Assembly: GCA_037142515.1 (NCBI GenBank)
Contig: JBAXAM010000004.1
Span: 18,825 to 82,824 of the forward strand
Direction: 5' to 3'
From: JBAXAM01 sp037142515
GTDB lineage: Bacteria > Pseudomonadota > Gammaproteobacteria > UBA9339
Length of the DNA: 64,000 bases
The position numbers were made by a program, and so were the translations under genes. Under the pieces are notes generated by a model. That model had not been told where the DNA came from. It worked only from the letters and a program-made list of their open reading frames with translations, and made no database searches. This document shows, in pieces, positions 52,932 to 61,404 of the stretch. How positions within the stretch are numbered: the first letter of the stretch is position 1; each line of letters opens with the position of its first letter.

Positions 52932-53765
52932 ATGAAATACAAAAATTTGATACTACCTGCGATATTAATAATACTTATAATTGCCACAGTGCTAGGAAAG
53001 TACAAAGTTGCAGAGCTACAAAATAAACTTATTCAAGAGCGGGCGGTTGTTCAAGACCTGCAAAATCAAAATGAAATACAAAAGAGAAATTATGCTGAAA
53101 CTATAAGCTGGAAAGCAATTGCTATTGAGCATCTTATCAGAATGGCAGATCTAACTTTGAATACAACGAAGGACGTTAAAACTGCTTTGGCATTTTTACT
53201 AGCAGCAAAAAAATATACAAACGAGAAAGAAGAGTTAGCTATCAATCATGCTTTAAACAGAGATATTACCAGTTTGCAAGCTGTGATAGTTGTTGATCCT
53301 GAAGAATTAATTCTCAAAATTGATATAGTTAGTCAACAAATTGATACTTTGCCAATTATGCCATCTCGCAATACCATTGAATCAACAACAACGTCAACAA
53401 TTATAGAGTCACAGCCAACAAAGCTGTTAAACCGCTTGTCTGCCAGTATAGTAAAAGCCCTAAAAGATATTGTTATTGTTAGGAGCCAAGCTGTCGAACC
53501 AATGCCGTCGCCCCAGCAAGAAACAATTTTGCGTCTCAATATACAGGCCAAGTTATTGCAAGCAGAGCTAGCTGTTATGCAGCGACAAAACAAATTATAT
53601 CAAGTATGTTTAACTCAAGTTGTAAGTTTAATTACTAAATATTTTGCTTGTAATAATACTGCCACAGTTAATATTTTGCATATGCTTCAAGAATTACAGC
53701 AAGCTAATTTACAACCAGATTTACCGGCGATAGCAGAGTCGTTGATGGCTATTCAAAAGAGCTAA
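52932..53765 (+). CDS. hemX: HemX-like membrane protein
   Basis: HemX of gammaproteobacteria is a single-span membrane protein of unknown biochemical role encoded with haem genes; the old label uroporphyrinogen-III methyltransferase is not supported by its sequence. This 277-residue protein has an N-terminal span (ILPAILIILIIATVLG), a coiled coil (KVAELQNKLIQERAVVQDLQ), and the conserved helical stretch with AFLLAAKKYTN and ALNRDITSLQA typical of the family. hemC and hemD, its usual upstream partners, are missing; a small secreted gene stands there instead. hemY follows after 6 bases. Confidence 0.82.
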   Translation: MKYKNLILPAILIILIIATVLGKYKVAELQNKLIQERAVVQDLQNQNEIQKRNYAETISWKAIAIEHLIRMADLTLNTTKDVKTALAFLLAAKKYTNEKEELAINHALNRDITSLQAVIVVDPEELILKIDIVSQQIDTLPIMPSRNTIESTTTSTIIESQPTKLLNRLSASIVKALKDIVIVRSQAVEPMPSPQQETILRLNIQAKLLQAELAVMQRQNKLYQVCLTQVVSLITKYFACNNTATVNILHMLQELQQANLQPDLPAIAESLMAIQKS

Positions 53766-53771
53766 ATTGTT

Positions 53772-54923
53772 ATGAAACGAATAATTATTTATTTTTTGAC
53801 TTTATTATTCTCCGTGTGGTTTGGGATTATTATGTATCGTAATCCAGGATATGTTTTGGTTTCTTACCAAGGCTGGAGTGTAGAAACGACGCTATGGTTT
53901 GCTGTGGTTGCTTTAATTATATTATTTTTGTTGTTTTATATGGCGCTTCGTTTTAGTAGTGGAGTTAATTCCATAACCATACGCCTTAAGCAATGGGTTG
54001 CCAATAGACGCAAAAGCAAAGCTCGTGTACAAACCATCTTAGGATTATATGATTTTGCTGAGGGTAACTGGGGAGCTTCCGAAAAGAAATTAATACGTGG
54101 AGCAAAATATAGCGACATGCCGTTAATCAATTATTTAGCTGCCGCGTTTATGGCACAAAGGCAGCATGCACTTGAGCGTCGAGATACTTATTTGTTTACA
54201 GCCCAAAAAACTGATACCGACCATCCTATAGTTGTGAGTTTAACGCAAGCACGGTTGCAAATTTTTAATCATCAATGGGAGGAGGCGCTCGCCACACTGC
54301 AGCGATTGCATCAATTGCGACCGAAAAATGCTTTTATTTTGCAATTGCTAGAGCTAGCATATTTTGAACTGAAGGATTGGGTAGGACTTAAAATTTTGTT
54401 GCCAGTTTTACGCAAGCGTCGCGTATTTAGTATTGAAGAAATAAATCAGCTTGAGCTTAAGGTTTATAGCGAGCTACTTTTAGTTGACAAATCCAAATGG
54501 GATGAGTTACCCGGTTATCTACAAAAGCACCCTACAACAGTTGCTATTTATGTAGAGTATTTATTGGATAATAAAGAATATGAAGAAGCCGAGGGTGTTC
54601 TTAAGCTGATCTTACGTAAAGTTTTAGATGAGCGATTGCTTGAGTTATATGCGATGTTGCCAAGTAGCAATCCAATAAAAAAAGTAGCACGAGCTGAAGG
54701 ATGGCTAGAAGAAAACTCGGAAAACCCAGCTTTATTGTTGTGTCTTGGGCGTATTTGCAAACAGCAAAAACTTTGGGGTAAAGCGCGTCAGTACTTAGAA
54801 AAAAGCGCGTGTTTAACGAAATCACCAGCTGTTTATTTTGAGCTTGGTCAAATTATGGAAATGCAAAATGATTTGCGTGGCGCATTAGATTTTTATAGTA
54901 AGGGGCTACAGAATATAACTTGA
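53772..54923 (+). CDS. hemY: HemY-like TPR membrane protein
   Basis: 383 residues with two N-terminal spans (about 3-21 and 38-58; IIMYRNPGYVLVSYQGW between them is diagnostic) and a C-terminal array of tetratricopeptide-like helices (AEGNWGASEKKL, EALATLQRLHQL, ARQYLEKSACLTKSPAVYFELGQIME). Proteobacterial HemY of this type is unrelated to Bacillus protoporphyrinogen oxidase and probably organises haem enzymes at the membrane. Paired with hemX. Its stop codon lies within the left arm of the inverted repeat 54919-54953. Confidence 0.88.
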   Translation: MKRIIIYFLTLLFSVWFGIIMYRNPGYVLVSYQGWSVETTLWFAVVALIILFLLFYMALRFSSGVNSITIRLKQWVANRRKSKARVQTILGLYDFAEGNWGASEKKLIRGAKYSDMPLINYLAAAFMAQRQHALERRDTYLFTAQKTDTDHPIVVSLTQARLQIFNHQWEEALATLQRLHQLRPKNAFILQLLELAYFELKDWVGLKILLPVLRKRRVFSIEEINQLELKVYSELLLVDKSKWDELPGYLQKHPTTVAIYVEYLLDNKEYEEAEGVLKLILRKVLDERLLELYAMLPSSNPIKKVARAEGWLEENSENPALLLCLGRICKQQKLWGKARQYLEKSACLTKSPAVYFELGQIMEMQNDLRGALDFYSKGLQNIT

Positions 54924-54953
54924 AAATTTTACTTTACTGTTTCAATTTTCAAG
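54919..54953. repeat. Inverted repeat at the end of hemY
   Basis: Perfect 10-base arms CTTGAAAATT (54919-54928) and AATTTTCAAG (54944-54953) with a 15-base loop, containing the hemY stop codon. AT-rich and not followed by a T-tract, so a stabilising 3' hairpin is more likely than a terminator. Confidence 0.5.
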
Positions 54954-55071
54954 GTAAATAACGCATTAGATGATAGTAGTAATTCCCGGAATGGGGAAAA
55001 ACATAAGGCTTGCCAGTAATGTAAATGTGATTGCTTTAGAAAATTACTAGTTAAGGACCGCAATGCGAACA

Positions 55072-55106
55072 CGCACTCCAATACATAATCTTGGAGTGCG
55101 TATTTT
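55072..55106 (+). terminator. Strong hairpin terminator after hemXY
   Basis: Perfect 10-base-pair stem CGCACTCCAA / TTGGAGTGCG (55072-55081, 55091-55100) with a 9-base loop, followed by TATTTT on the forward strand. It is about 150 bases past the hemY stop, so it could end the hemXY transcript or a small RNA encoded in the gap. It also lies just beyond the convergent lipoprotein gene. Confidence 0.65.
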
Positions 55107-55114
55107 AAATACTT

Positions 55115-56900
55115 TTACAGAAAAGAACCGCCTATTATAGAAGCTTTTTTGGCGTCTTGACATCGATTTTCTTTATGCCATTTGAAAGCATCTGCTATTC
55201 TATCAAAAGCTGTATTTGCTGTTAATTGTGAATGAAATAGTTTTCTTAGGTATTGATAATTGTTTTTGATTTCATTGCAATCATCTGAGGAGTAGTTTTC
55301 TTTGTATGATATTCCCAAAATTCCATAACAGTTTTCTTTTTCAAGCTTTACTATATATTCATGTAAATCCTTTTTTAGTGGTTCGAATTGGTCTGTTCCT
55401 TTAGCATTATTAATACCAAGGATTTTTGTTTTAACCTCTGAGTTGGTGTAAAAATTTTTACATTGAAAACCACCGCCAAAAGAAAAACCGTATTTTTTTT
55501 CTTGTTCCATTCTATCGTTTTTTTCTTTTTCTTTTTCTTGTTCTTTTTCTTGTTCTTCTTTTAGTTTCCTTTGTTCCCCGAGAATAATATCAAAGGTGGA
55601 TTTTGTTTTGATACCATCTGCAGTTGCGTAAGATACGACTAATGTTATGGGGTCAGAAGTTAGTTTAGACGTTCTTGTTGTTTCTATGATAAACACATAA
55701 TAATTATTTGCAGAAGTGTTTTTGGCGGTAAACGGTAATCTAAAATAGTTTTCGTACTCGTTGCTGAATAAGTTTTTTAGCTGATCAAGTTGGGTTTTTA
55801 GTAGTGTGCCTATTTTTTCTTTGTAGTCGTAGTGGTTGGTGTTATCGTAATCAGACAGACTATAGATTGTAATTATGTTTAGTTTTGATCCATCATTGTC
55901 CAGAGTTATGGATTTTTTGCCTTTTACCTTCGAGTTTACAAAGCCAATGCCGTTTATGGTTACATTAGAATCGGACAGATTGTTTTCTATTATTAGCATT
56001 TCAATATCTTTTGTTAACGATATTGTGTCTTGTGTTTTTTTGCTGTTATGTTGTTCTTTGAAATCATATAATCTAAAAAAGTTTAAAGGCTGCGTGTCTA
56101 ACAAAGTTTTTTGTTTCATGTCGAGAGTAACATAAAAGTCATTGGCTATTTTTTCGTTGCCATCCGCATCCGTATAAGTTACGCTTAATTGTAGAGGTGG
56201 GGAAACTGAATCGGATAATTTTTTTGTTTCTATGATAAACAGATAATAATTATTTGAAAGACTCTGTTGTTTAGCAGTAAACGGTAATTTAAAGTATTCT
56301 TTGTGATTTCCGAATAAACTATCTAGTTGATCGAGCTGGGTTTTTAATTTCGCTTTTTGAATATAAGATAGGCCGTTGTTTTCAACGTTATCAAGCATAA
56401 TTATATTTGATGTCGATCCATCCTTCAGTTGTATAGAGGGCACACCTTGTCTGCTTGAATCGACAAAAGCAATGTTTTTTATAGTTATATCGGAATCAGG
56501 CAGATTATTTTCTATTGCTATTATTTCAATGTCATTTGTTAATGTTACTTCGTCTGTTGTTTTTTTGTTGTTATGCCACGTCTGAAAATCCGATAATTTA
56601 AAAAAACGAAAAGGTGATATATTTGAATCATCATCAGGAGATGGCTTTCCGCTGGTATTAGACGGCCCCGGCTTATTCTTATCGCTCTTAGGGGGGGGGC
56701 GTCGTGCTGCTGTTATTATCTTGCTTTTTTTGATTATTGTTGCCAGAAGGTGTGCCATTGCCACCAGCACTATCTGCTGGTTTTTGCTGAGAATAACCAG
56801 CATTATTATTGCTACTTTCATTGCTGCTGCCACCGCCACCGCAGCCTGATAGTGTGTATGCTATTGTTATATAGATTAGTATACGACAAAAGTTTTTCAT
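55115..56900 (-). CDS. Frameshifted lipoprotein with two tandem copies of an unknown domain
   Basis: The true start is the ATG at 56900, giving a lipoprotein signal (KNFCRILIYITIAYTLSGC, acylated Cys at the lipobox) and a low-complexity Gly/Ser/Asn linker. This frame hits a stop at 56688 immediately after a C9 tract (G9 on the forward strand, 56691-56699). Losing one C makes the reading frame PPPKSDKNKPGP and continuous to 55115, about 594 residues. The downstream part holds two similar domains of about 175 residues (genomic ~56100-56625 and ~55575-56095), each opening with FF(K/R)LxDFxxxHN and containing a LPFTAK..NNYYxFIIET segment, then a Glu/Lys-rich helix and a Cys-containing C-terminal domain. 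The family is unknown. Either a phase-variable gene in the OFF state or a homopolymer sequencing error. Without the shift, a start inside the other frame at 56839 would lack a sensible signal. Confidence 0.75.
56691..56699. repeat. Homopolymer G9 (C9 on the coding strand) within the lipoprotein gene
   Basis: Nine consecutive G on the forward strand, the only such GC homopolymer I noticed in this AT-rich window. Reverse-strand reading: ACG ACG CCC CCC CCC TAA, so nine C gives an immediate stop, while eight or eleven keep the long frame open. Classic arrangement for slipped-strand phase variation. Confidence 0.85.
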
Positions 56901-57102
56901 ATTTTCATGTTCCTTTTAAAGTTTATAAAACAAGCTATTTTTGATTTACATGATAGAAGGCTTGTATTAAGAAAGGCTTAAGTGCGATTAAAAGTTTTAA
57001 TGTATATTATTTTTTATAATCAGCGTGTTATCGTGAGAGCAGTTTCTCTTGCTTGCTTATTAAGCTTTCCTTAATGCTGTTTTGCTAGTTGTTTATTTTT
57101 AG

Positions 57103-57120
57103 ATGGTTATAAATAACCAT
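57103..57120. promoter_or_regulatory. Palindrome upstream of the tkt promoter
   Basis: ATGGTTAT AA ATAACCAT, perfect 8-base arms with a 2-base centre, ending 5 bases before the candidate -35. That position fits an activator or repressor site. No regulator is encoded next to it. The rest of the 287-base gap from 56901 is AT-rich with nothing else clear. Confidence 0.5.
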
Positions 57121-57125
57121 GTGCA

Positions 57126-57154
57126 GTGACAAATAGGAAAAATTAGACGATAAT
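57126..57154 (+). promoter_or_regulatory. Promoter of tkt-gap-pgk-pyk
   Basis: GTGACA (57126-57131) and GATAAT (57149-57154), each 5 of 6 to the sigma70 consensus, with the ideal 17-base spacer. Start of transcription expected near 57161, 27 bases before the tkt ATG. Confidence 0.65.
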
Positions 57155-57187
57155 TACGAGCTAAACTTCTAATCACAGGGAACCAAA

Positions 57188-59179
57188 ATGTCAGTTTCTA
57201 ACCAGCTTGCTGATGCCATTCGTTTTTTAAGTGTTGATGCTATTCAAAAATCCAATTCTGGTCATCCAGGAATGCCTCTTGGAATGGCTGATATCGCAAC
57301 GGTGCTTTGGCGCGAATTTTTAAAGCATAATCCAAGTAATCCTAAGTGGCATAATCGTGACCGGTTTGTTCTATCAAATGGTCATGGCTCAATGCTTCTT
57401 TACTCGCTTTTGCATTTAGCTGGCTATGCCTTAACCATCGATGACATTAAAAGCTTTCGGCAATTGCACTCAAAAACTCCCGGGCATCCAGAGTTTGGTT
57501 TAACCCCTGGAGTTGAGACTACAACAGGTCCTTTGGGTCAGGGTTTGGCAAATGCTGTTGGTATGGCGTTGGCAGAAAAAAACTTGGCGATGCAATTTAA
57601 TCGACCTGGTTTTGATATTGTTGATCATTGTACTTATGCTTTTGTGGGTGATGGCTGTTTGATGGAAGGAATCTCGCATGAAGTTTGCTCGCTTGCCGGA
57701 ACTTTGGGTCTTGGTAAATTAATTATATTTTGGGATAACAATAGTATTTCTATTGATGGCCACACTTCTGGTTGGTTTACCGAAGATGTGGCGAAGCGTT
57801 TTTGTGCTTATAACTGGCATGTAGTAGCTGATGTTGACGGCCATAATGCCGATTCAATACGCAGAGCAATTAAAGAAGCGCGTGCTGCACAAGACTGCCC
57901 AAGTATAATTTGCTGCAAAACTACAATTGGTTTTGGTGCTCCGACTCTAAGTGGTACCCATAATTGCCACGGTTCGCCGCTTGGTGATAAAGAAATTACA
58001 GCTATGCGTGAAAAATTAGGATGGCAATACGCGCCATTTGTTATTCCTGAAGAAATTTATTCTCAGTGGGACGCTAAAGACTTGGGCCAAAAAAATCAAA
58101 ATTCTTGGCAAGAATTATTTAATTCATATCAAAAACAATATCCAGATTTAGCGGCCGAGTTATTACGTCGCGTCAATGGTGAGTTACCAAAAAATTGGTC
58201 AGAAAAAGCGAGCGACTATATCGAGCAAACTGCTGCTGGAGCCGAAGTTTTGGCAACACGGCAGGCGTCACAAAAAGCTTTAAACGCATATGGGCCGGTC
58301 TTACCGGAGCTTCTAGGCGGTTCTGCTGATTTAACGTCATCTAATCTAACTAATTGGAGTGGATCGAAAGACATAACCAAAAATGATTTTGGCGGGAACT
58401 ATATGCGTTACGGCGTGCGTGAGTTCGGTATGTTTGCCATTATGAACGGTGTTGCATTGCATGGTGGATTTATTCCGTATGGTGGAACATTTTTGGTGTT
58501 TGCAAGTTATGGGCATAGTGCAATACGTATGGCCGCTATGATGAAAAGACGAGTGATTTATGTTTTAAGCCATGATTCAATTGGACTGGGTGAAGATGGG
58601 CCGACGCACCAGCCAGTTGAACAACTATCGATACTGCGTGTTACGCCGAATGTATCAGTGTGGCGTCCTTGCGATTCGACAGAAACAGCAATAGCTTGGC
58701 AATATGCAATTGAGCGTAGCGATGGTCCAACAGCGCTTGTGCTTACGCGCCAAAAGCTCGTTGCCGAATCACGCGACGCAGAAACTTTATCCAATATCAA
58801 ACGCGGGGGCTATATTCTAGTTAACACTCAAGGCGAGCCAGATTGTATTTTAATTGCTACTGGTTCAGAAGTTGCTTTAGCCATAAATATTGCCGCTAAA
58901 TTACAAGCACAAGGTAAAAAAATTCGTGTAGTCTCAATGCCATCACAAGATGTTTTTGATAAACAAGATGCTGGTTATAAAAACACAGTTCTGTCCCCAC
59001 ATATTACTAAACGTGTGGCAATTGAAGCCGCGGCTTCTCAATCTTGGTACAAGTATGTTGGAACTGGCGGAAAAATCATGGGGTTGGATCGTTATGGTGA
59101 ATCTGCTCCGGATGAAATACTATTTGAATTTTTTGGGTTTTCAGAGCAAAATGGGGTCGAATTGATTTCGAATTATTAA
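57188..59179 (+). CDS. tkt: Transketolase
   Basis: Thiamine-diphosphate enzyme that transfers two-carbon ketol units in the pentose phosphate pathway. 663 residues, normal length. The N-terminal domain shows NSGHPGMPLGMADIA, LSNGHGSML, GPLGQGLANAVGMA and the ThDP/Mg site GDGCLMEGISHE ending in DNNSISIDG; the pyrimidine-binding domain shows SADLTSSNLT, RYGVREFGM (the conserved activating Glu) and HDSIGLGEDGPTHQPVEQL. First gene of a four-enzyme operon with gap, pgk and pyk, an order also found in Legionella and Coxiella. Confidence 0.98.
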   Translation: MSVSNQLADAIRFLSVDAIQKSNSGHPGMPLGMADIATVLWREFLKHNPSNPKWHNRDRFVLSNGHGSMLLYSLLHLAGYALTIDDIKSFRQLHSKTPGHPEFGLTPGVETTTGPLGQGLANAVGMALAEKNLAMQFNRPGFDIVDHCTYAFVGDGCLMEGISHEVCSLAGTLGLGKLIIFWDNNSISIDGHTSGWFTEDVAKRFCAYNWHVVADVDGHNADSIRRAIKEARAAQDCPSIICCKTTIGFGAPTLSGTHNCHGSPLGDKEITAMREKLGWQYAPFVIPEEIYSQWDAKDLGQKNQNSWQELFNSYQKQYPDLAAELLRRVNGELPKNWSEKASDYIEQTAAGAEVLATRQASQKALNAYGPVLPELLGGSADLTSSNLTNWSGSKDITKNDFGGNYMRYGVREFGMFAIMNGVALHGGFIPYGGTFLVFASYGHSAIRMAAMMKRRVIYVLSHDSIGLGEDGPTHQPVEQLSILRVTPNVSVWRPCDSTETAIAWQYAIERSDGPTALVLTRQKLVAESRDAETLSNIKRGGYILVNTQGEPDCILIATGSEVALAINIAAKLQAQGKKIRVVSMPSQDVFDKQDAGYKNTVLSPHITKRVAIEAAASQSWYKYVGTGGKIMGLDRYGESAPDEILFEFFGFSEQNGVELISNY

Positions 59180-59197
59180 TAAATTAAGGAGCTGAAC

Positions 59198-60205
59198 ATG
59201 ACTATAAAAATAGCAATTAATGGTTACGGCAGGATAGGCCGTAATGTTTTACGTGCAGTTTATGAAGAAGGTTATCGTAAAGATATGGAAGTTGTTGCTG
59301 TTAATGATTTGGGTGATGCAAAGATAAATGCTCACTTAACTATTTACGATACGGTTCATGGTAAGTTTGCTGGTGATGTTAAGGTTGATGGCGATTGCAT
59401 GGTTGTTAATGGCGATCGTATTAAAGTGCTTGCTGAAAAAGATCCAGCCAAAATGCCATGGAAAGATTTGGGTGTAGATATTGTTTTTGAGTGTACGGGT
59501 AAATTTACTGCTAAAGAAAAAGCAATGGCGCATATCAATGCAGGCGCAAAGAAAGTAATGATCTCGGCACCAGGTGAAAATGTTGATGCTACTGTAGTTT
59601 ACGGTGTTAACCATACTATGCTCAATGCTAGTCATCAAATTATTTCTAATGGTTCATGCACAACTAACTGCTTGGCGCCAATGGCCAAAGTATTGCATAA
59701 TACAGTTGGTATAGTCAGCGGTCTTATGACAACTATACATTCTTATACCAATGACCAGGTTTTAACCGATGTTTATCACAAAGATCTATGTCGTGCTCGT
59801 TCAGCTACTCAGTCAATGATTCCTACTAAAACTGGTGCTGCAGCGGCAGTTGGTTTGGTATTACCAGAATTAGCTGGCAAGTTAGATGGTTTTGCTATGC
59901 GTGTACCAACGATTAATGTTTCTATAGTTGATTTGGTATTTGAATCAGCTAAACCAACTACGAAGGCAGAGATTAACTCAATTATGAAGGCAGCATCCGA
60001 AGGCGAACTAAAGGGTATTCTTGGTTATAATGACTTACCATTAGTGTCTCATGATTTTAATCACAATCCACTTTCTTCAATTTTTGAATCAAGCCAGACC
60101 AAAGTTATTGGCAGAACAGTAAAAGTTCTTTCTTGGTACGATAATGAATGGGGTTTTTCCACAAGAATGCTAGATATGACTAAATTTTGGATGAGTGTTA
60201 AGTAA
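59198..60205 (+). CDS. gap: Glyceraldehyde-3-phosphate dehydrogenase, type I
   Basis: NAD-dependent oxidation and phosphorylation of glyceraldehyde 3-phosphate in glycolysis/gluconeogenesis. 335 residues; Rossmann start INGYGRIGRNVLRA, catalytic Cys154 in SNGSCTTNCLAP, the His in IHSYTNDQ, TGAAAAVGLVLPELAGKLDG and SWYDNEWGFSTRM. Ser or Asp at the cofactor position is not clear, and the related erythrose-4-phosphate dehydrogenase (Epd) cannot be wholly excluded, but location between tkt and pgk and the intact substrate residues favour GapA. AAGGAG precedes the ATG. Confidence 0.95.
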   Translation: MTIKIAINGYGRIGRNVLRAVYEEGYRKDMEVVAVNDLGDAKINAHLTIYDTVHGKFAGDVKVDGDCMVVNGDRIKVLAEKDPAKMPWKDLGVDIVFECTGKFTAKEKAMAHINAGAKKVMISAPGENVDATVVYGVNHTMLNASHQIISNGSCTTNCLAPMAKVLHNTVGIVSGLMTTIHSYTNDQVLTDVYHKDLCRARSATQSMIPTKTGAAAAVGLVLPELAGKLDGFAMRVPTINVSIVDLVFESAKPTTKAEINSIMKAASEGELKGILGYNDLPLVSHDFNHNPLSSIFESSQTKVIGRTVKVLSWYDNEWGFSTRMLDMTKFWMSVK

Positions 60206-60225
60206 AATTTAATTGCGAGGAGCTT

Positions 60226-61401
60226 ATGGAAATTTTAAAAATGACGGAGCTAGATTTAAAAAACAAACGTGTTTTGATTCGCGTGGATTTTAATGTGCCT
60301 TTGAAAAATGGAGTGATTACTAGTGATAAACGCCTGCAGGCTTCAGCACCAACGATTAAATTGGCAGTGGATGCTGGCGCAAGGGTTATTGTGTTATCGC
60401 ACTTGGGTCAACCAGAAGAGGGTGCGTTTAGTGAAGAATTTTCTCTCAAACCAGTTGCTGATTGGCTAAGTAAGTTTTTTGGTAAGCCAATTCGTTTAGA
60501 GCGCAATTGGCTTGATGGTGTAAATGTTGAGCCAGGAGAAATCGTACTTTGTGAAAATGTACGCTTCAATAAGGGCGAGAAAAAAGACAACGAAGACCTC
60601 GCTAAAAAAATGGCGGCGCTTTGTGATATCTTTGTTATGGATGCATTTGCTACCGCGCATCGTGCCCAGGCGTCAACCCATGGTGTTGGTAAGTTTGCTC
60701 CAGTTGCTTGTGCTGGTCCGCTATTGATGGCAGAGCTTGATGCTTTAGGCAAAGCTTTAGAAAAACCAGCGCGTCCATTGGTTGCGATTACTGGTGGATC
60801 TAAAGTTTCAACCAAGTTACAGCTTTTGGAAAATTTGCTGGGTAAAGTTGATCAATTATTAGTTGGTGGCGGCATTGCTAATACTTTTATGGCTGCTGCT
60901 GGCTTGCCAATTGGCAAGTCGCTGTATGAACCTGATTTTGTTGCCAAAGCAAAAGAGCTTTTAGAGCTAGCAAAAAATCGCAAATCTGAAATTCCGATTC
61001 CAACTGATGTTGTGGTTGCTAAAGAAATGTCTGAAACTGCTCAAGCAACAACTAAGAAAGCTACTGAAGTTGCAGCCGATGACATGATTTTGGATGTTGG
61101 CCCAGAGACGCGCAAACGTTTAGCAGATATACTTGCTAATGCCAAAACTATAGTTTGGAATGGTCCGGTTGGTGTATTCGAAATAGATCAATTTGGTGAG
61201 GGTACTAAGGTGCTTGCTTCGGCTGTTGCTGCGAGTTCAGCTTTCAGTATTGCAGGTGGTGGTGATACTGTAGCAGCTATTGAAAAATACGGTATTGAAA
61301 AAAAGATTTCTTATATTTCTACAGCTGGAGGAGCCTTCCTGGAGTATTTACAGGGAGAAAAGCTTCCTGCAGTGAAAATGTTGGAAGAGCGTGGAAAATA
61401 A
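60226..61401 (+). CDS. pgk: Phosphoglycerate kinase
   Basis: Transfers phosphate between 1,3-bisphosphoglycerate and ADP. 391 residues. RVLIRVDFNVPL near residue 15, LSHLGQPEEG, NVRFNKGEKKDN, DAFATAHRAQAS and AITGGSKVSTKLQLLENLL are visible in the N-domain; the C-domain ends with FSIAGGGDTVAAI and STAGGAFLEYLQG. Strong AGGAG upstream of the ATG. 3 bases separate it from pyk. Confidence 0.98.
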   Translation: MEILKMTELDLKNKRVLIRVDFNVPLKNGVITSDKRLQASAPTIKLAVDAGARVIVLSHLGQPEEGAFSEEFSLKPVADWLSKFFGKPIRLERNWLDGVNVEPGEIVLCENVRFNKGEKKDNEDLAKKMAALCDIFVMDAFATAHRAQASTHGVGKFAPVACAGPLLMAELDALGKALEKPARPLVAITGGSKVSTKLQLLENLLGKVDQLLVGGGIANTFMAAAGLPIGKSLYEPDFVAKAKELLELAKNRKSEIPIPTDVVVAKEMSETAQATTKKATEVAADDMILDVGPETRKRLADILANAKTIVWNGPVGVFEIDQFGEGTKVLASAVAASSAFSIAGGGDTVAAIEKYGIEKKISYISTAGGAFLEYLQGEKLPAVKMLEERGK

Positions 61402-61404
61402 AAA

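Noticed and set aside
52932..53765. Uroporphyrinogen-III C-methyltransferase activity for HemX
   Set aside because: No SAM-binding methyltransferase motifs; the sequence is a membrane-anchored coiled-coil protein.
56625..56839. Alternative start at 56839 for the large reverse-strand protein
   Set aside because: It encodes Ala/Val/Ile-rich sequence that is the out-of-frame reading of the real lipoprotein N-terminus, which has a clear lipobox in the other frame.
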